Below the pieces are notes generated by a model. The model made no database searches. It had not been told where the DNA came from and saw only the letters and a list, made by a program, of their open reading frames with translations. Positions 23,757 to 33,004 of a DNA stretch of 64,000 nt are shown one piece after another (within the stretch, counting starts at the first letter, position 1; each line of letters opens with the position of its first letter). Source of the DNA: Poa pratensis (taxonomy: Eukaryota; Streptophyta; Magnoliopsida; Poales; Poaceae). The stretch is taken from positions 13,111,347-13,175,346 of the forward strand of contig CAMZMU010000123.1 of the NCBI GenBank assembly GCA_947311845.1, in the 5' to 3' direction. The translations under genes were made by a program, and so were the position numbers.

Positions 23757-24416
23757 TTTTTTCAGAAACTAGGTTGTCCGCTCTCATGTGTGCCCTTCAG
23801 CTTGGCTAGAGGAGAAGTCCATCATTGATTCAGTTTCACCTTCATGAAGCAAAATGCTGTTGGAGATCGGCACGATGCTACAGTTTTGGCCTTGTTTTGT
23901 TTTTTGTAGACGATTTGGATTGACCGCACATGCCTGTAAGTTGTGATTATACTCCATTGATTTTTTGGCCCAAGGATAGTTGTTACACACACATGACGTA
24001 CGGGCTTGGTGCTGTATGTAAATTAGCGTCCCACCAGGCAAGTGGGGAATAAACGAGCCCCATGTCTCTCAGTAGAGGTTTATGTTCATTCTTCAGGTTC
24101 CTTTATGCTTCTCATTGATCACGTTGTTTCTTTAAACTTGTGTTTGATTAGGCTGGCAGCTCTTATACCAAATGTATTTGAAGTTTATGTTCATTCTTCA
24201 GGTTCCTTTTCAGTTTTAGTTCGTTGGAATACTCCATCGCTTCCAAATTACTTAAAGTTTAGTTTGGTCCCAGGTCAAACACTTTTAAGTTTGATAAAAT
24301 CTATAGAAAAATGTATCAACAAGCTTGTGGTCATTAGATTCACCATAAAATATATTTTCAGACTATATACATTCGATATTGTAGATATTAGCACATGTTT
24401 GTATAGACATGGTTAA
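23757..24416 (+). other. TRAPPC11 3' region
   Basis: Probable 3' UTR with AATAAA at 24048-24053. A phrase starting GTTTATGTTCATTCTTCAGG appears twice (about 24078 and 24184), a second small local duplication. No ORF here is credible. Confidence 0.45.
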
Positions 24417-24659
24417 ATATAGAGAAGTTTGGAACGGAGTGGCCTCGTTTGGAAGGCCGGTATTTCCTCAAGATGCATGCGGAAATTTAGCCATTTCGCA
24501 TGATATTTGTGGTAATCAACCCCCACAAAGTGCTCCTGGCGAGAAAGAGACGTCGACTACGGTGGCTGCGTGGTTCACGACGGTCGCCGTCCTGGCGGCG
24601 GCGCGGTCCATGCCGAACCATGCTGCCTCAAAACCAAACAATCTTATGTGTCCATAAAT

Positions 24660-26068
24660 ACGCAAACAATTTTATCCTCCCGGCGTGGTGCCCGGAGGTG
24701 CTGTCCGTCTTCATCTAGATGCCTCCGCGCGGCGCGGAGCTTCGGGTGCAAGATCGATGGTTTCGTCGCCTCCAACTCTGGAGGTAGGGTGGAAGCGATG
24801 CGGCATGGTTGTCTGCATCTCCGGCTGTTGCTTAGCCGGACGAGAGGATGCCGGGGCGGCGGCTCCGGGGCATGGTTGGCGCGGCGACCACCGTGGCGTG
24901 AGGTGTTGCGGTGGCTGCGGCATGCGGTGTTGGTGGACTGGCCGGTCCTCGATGGGCGGTGGTGGTGGTTGGTGAGGCTTGCCGGCGCCGGTGGTGGTGG
25001 TGTGACGGAGGGTGTGCTTGGAGCTGGGGTGAAAACCCCGTCTCGGTCTGCACCGTGGCTAGTGATGGCGGCGGCTGTGGCCGTCGTTTTACCTTCTTGG
25101 AGGCATCGCTGATATGTTGCAGCCCCCTCATGCTCCGTTCCAATCGGTGGTCCAGCTCCGGGGGAAACTCTTGACCTTGTGGTCGGACGATGACGGCGCC
25201 CTGGCGTCGTTTCCCTCTTGAGGGCTTCGTCTTTGGAGCTGGATTTCGGCAAGAGGGACCAGTGGAAGGCCGAGGTGTTCGCGTTGAGGCTTCTGTGGCG
25301 ACGATGATGATGATGAGCGATGTCGGAGACGTGGCTGTGGCTGCGGTAGTCGGCTCTTCTCCGGCGTGTCCTTGGGGTTGCCTCGGCGTGTCTTGTTGCT
25401 GTGAAGTCGAAGCTGCTGCGGTGTTCCCGGTGGTGTACGATGACTGGCGATAGATGTTCCTTTCGGCGAGTTTCCACGGCGCCAGCCTGCCTGGTTCTCC
25501 TTCGTAGCTCTTCTTCAGAGTCGGAGCTGCGCCGCCTTTGCGCTTTTGGGGGAGCTGTCGCAGCTCCCCGGAGGGTTGTTCTTTGTGTTGCGGTGGGCGT
25601 CTTTTAGGCCGGGGCGGCGGCCCCGGATGTTGGTACGACGTCCGTGGTCTGCGAGCAGCTCTCCCTGGGCAGCTTGGGCTGCGGGTGGCTGGTTCGTGCG
25701 GCGTTGTGGCTCGGTTGCGAGCGGTGCTTTGTCGGGACGGCGGTCCCGGAAGGGGGTGCTGGCGGCGACGCTGTCGGGGCTGCTTGGGCAGCGGCAGCAG
25801 CGGTTGTCTTTTAGGCCGGGGCGGCGGCCCCGGATGTTGGTTCGGCGGCCGTGGTCTGCGAGCGGCTTACCTGGTGCAGCTTGGGCTGTGGGTGGCCGCG
25901 TCGTGCGGCGTCGTGGTTTTTTCGAGGTTGTGGGGCTTCGCCCCGTGGGTTGTGTTGTGTTGTGTTGTTGTATGGTTTTCGCCCGGTTTCTTCCATAATA
26001 AACCGGGCACCTTCTGCTTAATAAATGGTGAGGCAAAGCTTTTGCCTCGGTTTCGAAAAAAAAAAAAA
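24660..26068 (+). mobile_element. 5'-truncated poly(A) retroposon (LINE-like 3' end), GC-rich
   Basis: A GC-rich block ends in TTTCG plus 13 A (26056-26068). Just before the tail, 26030-26048 forms a perfect stem GAGGCAAA/TTTGCCTC. A segment of about 105 bp starting near 25599 is repeated near 25805. The long overlapping frames on both strands are Arg/Pro/Gly-rich and unlike any protein family, so they are not called. The left edge is uncertain; an imperfect target duplication may involve CCATAAA near 24650 and 26072. Confidence 0.6.
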
Positions 26069-26383
26069 ATTATCCATAAAAATCGCATTCGCTATCTTCT
26101 TCCCCAATTGGCCAGATTGGCTGGCCTACCCTCCCTAAACCCAAAGCCAATCAAGACGGAAACACGGTTTCGCTCTGTAGCGCGGCGGCCGGGGGTCTAG
26201 GGTTTAGGGCCCGAGTTGGAAAGGAAAACAGGGGCGGGTTATCGAATCCGATACTCGCTGACCTCCGTCCGACACCTACCCCGTCGAGAGGCGTCACCGC
26301 GCCCGCTTCCTACGCCGTTCTTTTCCCGTCCCATCTCGCGCCGCTCCCCTGTCCCCGCACCCGCCGCCGCTTGCCGCGACGAG
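26069..26383 (+). promoter_or_regulatory. PRS4 upstream and 5' leader
   Basis: Short spacer between the retroposon tail and the PRS4 start codon. It is GC-rich, with GCGGCGG and AGGGTTTAGGG words near 26185-26205; the latter is a telo-box-like motif (AAACCCTA type) frequent in housekeeping plant promoters. The frame is open upstream of the ATG from 26216, but the conserved family start is at 26384. Confidence 0.4.
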
Positions 26384-28624
26384 ATGGAGGCTGCCTCCGC
26401 CGCCGCCGCCGTCGCCGTCACCCCGAGGCACAAGGTGAAGAAGCAGATAAACCTCTTCTACTGCGCCGAGTGCGAGGAGCTCGCCCTCAAGGTCGCCGCC
26501 GCCTCCGACGCCATCGAGCTCCAGTCCATCAACTGGAGGTACGCGCCACCCCATCTCCCTCCTCTTCCCTCCTCCTCCTCCCTCTCGCACGGTCGATTTT
26601 GCGAAGCTGTTTGTCTGATTCCTCCAACGCCAGGAACTTCCCCGACGGGTTCCCGAACCTGTTCATCAACAACGCGCACGACATCCGGGGCCAGCACGTG
26701 GCCTTCCTGGCCTCCTTCAGCTCCCCCGCGGTCATCTTCGAGCAGATCTCCGTCATCTTCGCGCTGCCCAAGCTCTTCATCGCCTCCTTCACGCTCGTGC
26801 TGCCCTTCTTCCCACGGGCACCTTCGAGCGCGTCGAGGAGGAAGGCGACGTCGCTACCGCATTCACGCTCGCGCGGATCCTCTCCATGATCCCCAAGTCC
26901 CGCGGAGGACCCACCAGCGTCGTCATCTACGACATCCACGCCCTCCAGGAGAGGTTCTACTTTGGGGACGAAGTACTGCCCTGCTTCGAGACCGGGATTC
27001 CGCTGCTGCTGCAGCGCCTCAGCCAGCTCCCAGACGCAGACAATGTATATTGATTTCAATTGTATTGTGGATTCTTGTGCTCCTGCTGCTGCTCTGACTC
27101 CTTGTGCGCTGCCTGCAGATCACCATTGCCTTCCCAGATGATGGGGCGTGGAAGCGCTTCCACAAGTCATTGGTCAACTTTCCAATGGTCAGTGTGTTCG
27201 GTGTGAACGCTTGGATATGATTCATGTTCTTTTCCCTTTGTAACACAAAGGGAGATCTGCCCAATTTTAAGTTTTCTGGCTGAAAAGCTTAGTTATTTAT
27301 GATTTAGCTTTTTGGCTATGCAGGTTGTTTGTGCGAAGGTTCGTGAAGGTGACAAGAGGATAGTTCGGATTAAAGAAGGGAATCCTGAAGGGAGACATGT
27401 CGTCATTGTTGATGATTTAGTGCAATCTGGCGGAACTCTTAGAGAATGCCAGGTATCCACATATCAAGCTAATAACTGTTTGACTGCTCTCTCGTGATAC
27501 CAGAATTTAGTGCTTCTGTGACAGTCTTTATCTGGATTTTCTTATTTGAATCTCAACGTGAAGTGTATCATCCGCTGTTCTGTGACTATAGAAGATGGTT
27601 ACAATTTTGTGCCATCAGTTTTCTCTAGCTATATTATTTGAAGTAACGACTTCCACAAGTTCATTTGAGCATCCACATTTGACACTATTGTCAGCATGCT
27701 GATTCATGTAAAGGGTAGAAGTTTAGTTTCATTCCCTTGCGGAACCTGGTTCTAGAGTCAGTGGGATATGAATATTTACACTGTGGGTGCTCTTGGTGTA
27801 ACATACTCCCTCTGTTCCTTATTATAAGAATATAAGGTGTATTAGTTTTCTGAAAAAGTCACAATTGACTAACTTTGACCAAGCTTTTAGAAATAATACT
27901 AGAATTTCCATACCAAATCATTATCATTAGATTCATTTGAAATAAATTTTCATATATTATTTTCTTGATTTTAGATGTTGGTAGTTTTTCCTAAAATCGT
28001 GGTCGAAGATAGTCAAGTTTGACTTTTTCAGAAAACTTATACACCTTATAACAAGGAACGGAGGGAGTGTTCACCTTCCTCAATGTTCAGACAAATACAT
28101 ATACTTCAAGCGTTAATTACAAATGCAGTCTATGGACTTCTGCCTGCATATACACTTCTGTTGCTTTTTCATCAATATTTCTTTCTGTCCAATTGTGTTT
28201 TGCAGAAAGTTCTGTCTGCTCATGGTGCTGCAAAAGTTAGTGCCTATGTGACTCATGCAGTGTTCCCCAATCAGTCATATGAGCGCTTCAGTAACGCTAA
28301 TTCTGGTAATTGGTGGTTTCTCCTTGTTCCCTATTTTTCAGCTATTCAAACATCCATTTTTCTGAGAACTGAGCGCTAGCTCAGTAGTAGGGATGCTTGT
28401 CTTGCATTCCAGGCCAGCGGGTTTGACCCCTTGTAGGTCACTTTTTATCTTTTTAACTTCCAGTTGCTCATCACTTTCTCTTGGTTGCAGCTGGGCCAGG
28501 TGACCAGTTTGCTTACTTCTGGATCACGGATTCATGCCCTCAAACAGTTAAAGCCATCAACCAGCAACCTCCATTTGAGGTGTTGAGCCTTGCTAGCTCC
28601 ATTGCTGATGCCCTTCAGATATGA
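26384..28624 (+). CDS. PRS4: Ribose-phosphate pyrophosphokinase 4 (PRPP synthetase), six exons, one frameshift
   Basis: Makes phosphoribosyl pyrophosphate from ribose 5-phosphate and ATP for purine, pyrimidine, His, Trp and NAD synthesis; this plant class is cytosolic. Exons: 26384-26538, 26634-27044, 27119-27187, 27324-27452, 28206-28305, 28491-28624, all GT-AG, giving 332 residues. Residues 20-40 ([20 protein letters not shown]) match the plant PRS3/4 start, [17 protein letters not shown] follows, and the PRPP-binding loop DDLVQSGGT is at residues 242-250. The C-terminus [16 protein letters not shown] is typical. In exon 2 the C-run at 26811-26813 is one base short: after VLPFFP the conserved [12 protein letters not shown] continues only in the next frame. 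Exon 2 length modulo 3 confirms exactly one missing base. The ATG is the first in frame matching the family start. Intron 4 hosts a Stowaway MITE. Confidence 0.9.
27806..28067. mobile_element. Stowaway MITE in PRS4 intron 4
   Basis: 262 bp with terminal inverted repeats CTCCCTCTGTTCC and GGAACGGAGGGAG. TA precedes it (27804-27805); TG follows, so the right TA has mutated. The interior is a long imperfect palindrome. Confidence 0.9.
28370..28437 (+). repeat. tRNA-like SINE head in PRS4 intron 5
   Basis: TAGCTCAGTAGTAGGG resembles a Pol III A box and GGGTTTGACCCC a B box, about 45 bases apart. The folding is too poor for a functional tRNA. The order and spacing resemble the head of the SINE at 57813-58172 but without a poly(A) end. 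Confidence 0.45.
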
Positions 28625-30024
28625 CTTGTACTGTGAAATGGGCCGCTGCTCCCATATGTAAGATTTCATTTCTAGCTCCAGCAAGACAAATAATGTGGAG
28701 CGAGTTATCTAATTGTGCTGAATGTGAAGCTTCCATAAACAGCCCCCCTGTTTGGATAATAAAACCCAGCATTAGATATTCACCCGGGCAGTTCTCTATA
28801 TTCACTCCTAGAGCAATTGCTCTAGACCAGTGTATCAATTTTCTGACCTGACATGACAAGGCCCTGTAAAATGGGTCTTTGCGTTTGATTGAAATTTCCG
28901 GTCAGGTTTTGACCTTCCGCTTGTGTTGAATCTGCATCTGATTGAGTAAATGATCGAAACCTGCTAACTGATTATTTGCTTCCTTCTTCTGCTCTTTGAA
29001 GTTGGCTGGCCTTGTATTGTATTGTGTTGAATCTGTATTGTATTGATGAGGGTTCTTGGCAATCGAACCAAGATTATAGAGATGTGATTCTGCAGCTCTC
29101 TGGAAGCTAGCCTTAGCCTGTCCGGTCCAAGCTCCAGCAGTCTTGCAGCATGGAGAAAGGTGAAGTGAGTGCATGGTGGCACCTAGACTGGAACGTGCGA
29201 CCAACTAGTAGTAACACATAATGGTCTTCGACTTTTCGGGATTGGTACTGCTAAACAAACAGCAGGGCGTACATGCGTAATTGATACATCAAATTTAGCT
29301 GGAGTGCACCACTGGAGAATGTCAACCTCCACAGAAATTAAATCAGCTTATTAGTTTGCAGCTAGAATCATATGCTTGACCCATGTAAAAAATAATACTG
29401 CATATTTCTGTAGCCAGAAGCGTATGCTCCTCAAATGAGCTCATATGGTACATCTGATCCAAGACTTCGAACTTTTGTGCAAAAAACGTAGGTGGATCTT
29501 CACCTGTTATTTTTAAGGCTTGTGCACCCTTCATGGAATTGGAACCTGTTGGTGCATTTTCACCTGATATTTCCCACAGCCTAACACTAGTATAAGCCAC
29601 TGAACACGGGCACCAAACTCGAACAGAAAAAGAAAATTACATGTAGTTTGTTAACTGATTATAGAATGGGATGAGGTGCACATCTGTTTGGTACTATTGG
29701 TGATTACTTGAGCAAATGAGCAAAGGATACTTGCCCATCCTTCTAAATAACCACTATACATGCAGCTGCTTCACATGGCTGGACAAGTTACCTCGAGACG
29801 GTCGGTGTGCAAGCCTGTAAGCATAGGCTACTCACTATTCTAATGCACAGTGCTACGTAAACCAAGATTGAATCATCGGGAAAGAGCAGGCCTGCAAGGC
29901 TGCAGCTTTCTCATAAAGCAAGGCACTCTACCTCATCCAAATTAAGCTTCATCCACAAGGACCATATCGGGTGAGATGAATTGCTTGCTTGCAAGAAACA
30001 TGCATGGCTAGTGATGATCATCTG
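28625..30024 (+). other. PRS4 3' region and intergenic spacer
   Basis: 1.4 kb with no coding region I can support. The first part is probably PRS4 3' UTR. TATTGTATTG words recur near 29020-29045. The protease promoter occupies the right end. Confidence 0.5.
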
Positions 30025-30030
30025 TATAAA
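30025..30030 (+). promoter_or_regulatory. TATA box of the cysteine protease gene
   Basis: TATAAA, 57 bases before the start codon, with an AT-rich leader in between. Confidence 0.6.
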
Positions 30031-30086
30031 TGCCTTCTCGTGTTTCCGTCCAATTTCATTGATAAGATATAGCCTAGCCTGTCGTC

Positions 30087-31540
30087 ATGGTATCAAAGCT
30101 CTCAGTGTTCTTCTTGTTGCTAGGTTTTGCAGCATGTTCTTCTAGTGCTAGCCACCATGATCCCTTGGTCGTCGGGTACTCGCAGGAGGATATCGTGCTG
30201 CCGAATAGGATCCTCGATCTCTTCGGTTCGTGGTCTGTGAAGCATAGCAAGGTCTATGTGAGCCCGAAGGAGAAGGTGAAGAGGTACGAGGTGTTCAGGC
30301 AAAACCTCAAGCACATTGTGGAAACAAACAGGAGAAATGGGAGCTACTGGCTAGGCTTGAATCAGTTCGCCGACGTCGCTCACGAAGAATTCAAGGCCAG
30401 TTATCTAGGATTGAGCGCTGGTTTAGCAGGAACAAATGGAACACGCGCTCCGACGACGACGTTCAGGTACGAGCGCGCAATGGATCTGCCCTGGGAAGTG
30501 GACTGGAGAAAGAAAGGAGCCGTGACGCCAGTGAAGAACCAAGGAGACTGCGGTAAGCACCATCTCTGAACATTGCACAACATCTATTCAGGCTTTCAGT
30601 AACAACATTGCACTCCATTTATCTGAACATCGATTCCACTGAAATATGCTGAAGCCTGTTCTCTCAAGTGTGCTACAAGGCCTCAGGCCTGAACGTCAAG
30701 TGTTTTGTTCCAGTGAAACATGATTCAGGATATTTAAATTGGTTGCAGGGAGTTGCTGGGCCTTCTCGACGGTGGCGGCCGTGGAAGGGATAAACCAGAT
30801 CGTGACGGGCAAGTTGGAGTCGCTGTCGGAGCAGGAGCTGATGGACTGTGACAGCACTTTTGATCATGGCTGCGGAGGCGGTCTCATGGACTTCGCGTTC
30901 GCCTACATAATGGGGAACCAGGGGATCCACACCGACGACGACTACCCGTACCTCATGGAGGAGGGCTACTGCAAAGAGAAGCAGGTTGGCACATGGAGCG
31001 AATTCTTCAGAGGCAATTCTCAGTCATGTAGTTCTAACAATTGGATGTTGATTATTTTCTCTGCTGTTTAGCCTCACTCCAAAGTTGTCACAATAAGTGG
31101 GTACGAGGACGTGCCGGAGAACAGCGAGGTAAGCCTGCTGAAGGCATTGGCTCATCAGCCTGTCAGTGTGGGTATAGCTGCAGGGAGCAGAGACTTCCAA
31201 TTCTACAAAGGGGTAAGAAAAAATGATTAGCAACTGTTCCTTGCCTTAACATAACTGACAATTATCTTATCCGGGTAATGTGTGTGTGTGTGTCTCTGAC
31301 TTGCAGGGGGTGTTTGAAGGATCGTGTGGCACTGAACTGGATCATGCACTGACGGCCGTGGGATACGGCTCATCGGACGGACAGGACTACATCATCATGA
31401 AGAACTCGTGGGGCACGGGCTGGGGGGAGCAAGGGTATTTCAGGATAAAGAGGGGCACTGGGAAACCCGAGGGCGTCTGTGACATCTACAGGATCGCTTC
31501 TTACCCTACCAAGAACAACAATACAGGCTGGGGATTCTGA
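30087..31540 (+). CDS. XCP: Papain-like cysteine protease, xylem cysteine protease (XCP) type
   Basis: Secreted or vacuolar C1A endopeptidase; XCP proteins act in programmed cell death of tracheary elements. Exons 30087-30552, 30749-30984, 31072-31212, 31307-31540, giving 358 residues with no frame break. Residues 1 to about 21 are a signal peptide. The inhibitor prodomain has the ERFNIN series ([20 protein letters not shown]) and [13 protein letters not shown]. The mature domain starts near [13 protein letters not shown]. Catalytic residues visible are Gln152, Cys158 (GSCWAFST), His294 ([10 protein letters not shown]) and Asn314 ([13 protein letters not shown]). The YSQEDIV proregion and ASYPTK C-terminus point to XCP1/XCP2 rather than KDEL or granulin-bearing types. 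One oddity is GCGGGLMD, where most relatives have GCNGGLMD. TATAAA lies 57 bases upstream. The gene appears intact. Confidence 0.92.
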
Positions 31541-31920
31541 TTTTGTAAACAGCACATGTCTTGAAATTCATTCATTTCAAGTGCTAGCAACATGGAAGCA
31601 ACATCATTTTTTCTCTCTCTCGAACACGAAGCAACATCATTCAAACAAGTTATAGCTGTTCTTCGTTCCGTAGTTCAGTTCAGTTGCCGTATGCCTTCAT
31701 CACTCTCCTATCGTCCCCTTCATCTTCAGCTAACACAGTGAGGAAAGGGGGAGGGGTTACGTTACGTTGCTTCAGACATTCGCGCGCGTGTGTGACACTA
31801 AACCGGTTGCAACTCCCAGAGAGTCTAGCGTAGGAGTGACCGAGGCAGTGAGCAGGACATGACTGAACTGAGCGAGCGTGTTAGGATTATATTACTTAAT
31901 GCATTTCATCAAAACAAAAA
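31541..31920 (+). other. Protease 3' region
   Basis: Probable 3' UTR and spacer up to the tRNA gene. No other feature was seen. Confidence 0.4.
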
Positions 31921-31992
31921 GGTCCTATGGTCTAGCGGTTAGGACATTGGACTCTGAATCCAGTAACCCGAGTTCAATTCTCGGTAGGACCT
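31921..31992 (+). tRNA. trnQ-CUG: tRNA-Gln (CUG anticodon)
   Basis: 72-nt cloverleaf without an intron. The acceptor arms GGTCCTA and TAGGACC pair. The D arm contains TCTAGCGGTTAGGA and the anticodon loop ACTCTGAA carries CTG at 31954-31956. The T arm contains GAGTTCAATTCTC. A run of 14 T (31994-32007) directly after it is the Pol III terminator, and AAACAAAAA precedes it. It ends in the discriminator base T at 31992, without an encoded CCA, as in nuclear genes. Sequence resembles plant nuclear tRNA-Gln; a functional gene is likely. Confidence 0.93.
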
Positions 31993-31993
31993 C

Positions 31994-32007
31994 TTTTTTT
32001 TTTTTTT
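31994..32007 (+). terminator. Pol III terminator of tRNA-Gln
   Basis: Uninterrupted T run right after the tRNA 3' end. Confidence 0.85.
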
Positions 32008-32397
32008 ATTTTTGTACGCCAACTTATTACAGTGCAATGGCAATTGTAGCACAACATTTATGTACACAACAAAAACTCTTTTTTTCTGCCATAAAGAGGA
32101 TTTTTTTAGGGAGCCACAAAGAGGAATTACTGATGTCTTACTCCAACCAAATACTAGTATCATGTAATTTTTCATAAGTCGTTGTTAAACTTTGTAGTCA
32201 AAGTGGACGCAAAGAAGGCAAATACATCTTGTTTATGGGCTGAGATTAGATTCTTAAAATCAAATCATTATTCACCTACATTCTTGATTTATGTTTTGTA
32301 TTGCAAGTGCATAACGAAGAACCTTGCACAAAATAGTCATTTTCTTAGAAAAGAGTGAATTGCTTTACCTTACAATTGTGCATATGCGATACATATT

Positions 32398-32505
32398 ACT
32401 CACTTCGATCTATATTAATTGTCGCCGAATCCTGATGAATCTAAATATATTATAGTGTTAGACATATCCGATTCAGCGATAACTAATATGAATTAGAGGT
32501 TCAGT
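32398..32505. mobile_element. Degenerate short Stowaway-like MITE
   Basis: Imperfect inverted repeat: CTATATTAATTGTCGC on the left, and GCGATAACTAATATGAATTAG on the right pairs with it. About 100 bp in all, with eroded ends, upstream of the dehydrogenase gene. Confidence 0.5.
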
Positions 32506-33004
32506 AAAAATTCTACCAAAATAACCTATCTAGAACATTTTGAAAACAGTTTTATTTCCATTATGCATGCTTTGTTAGATAAGGGTGGCATGTTACGTCA
32601 TGTGTAGCGAAAAATATGTAAAGATGAGAGGGCGTTATCAACGATCATGTTCGTCTTCGCAATCTGTTCTATTCCTCGTCGCTGTTATGATATTTTCCAA
32701 ACTCAAACGCCATCTCATATCTTGCCCAACAGACATGGATCAGATTTTTTTCTTAAAGTTTCTAAAAAATAATAATCTAGACGAATTTTCACTAAATTAG
32801 CTAATTAGTGTCACAAATGGGTCAAATGTGGAATTCACCTCCAGTCTTTGCAAGAGAAATTTCCGTCAGTGACGCGCCGTACATCGCCCGGTAACGAGGT
32901 CGTCGGCGGCGGCTAACCCACACCCCCACCTTGTTTTCTCCGCCCCCGGATCCCACGCGCAGTGGTACCGCACACTCGGCACCGAGACAGAGGGAGGCGC
33001 GAAC

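Noticed and set aside
24570..26000. Several long overlapping frames on both strands in the GC-rich block
   Set aside because: They are Arg/Pro/Gly-rich, overlap in opposite directions and lie inside a poly(A) retroposon; no family pattern is visible.
28370..28437. Functional tRNA gene in a PRS4 intron
   Set aside because: Arms do not pair as a cloverleaf and no Pol III terminator follows in the right place; kept only as a SINE-like trace.
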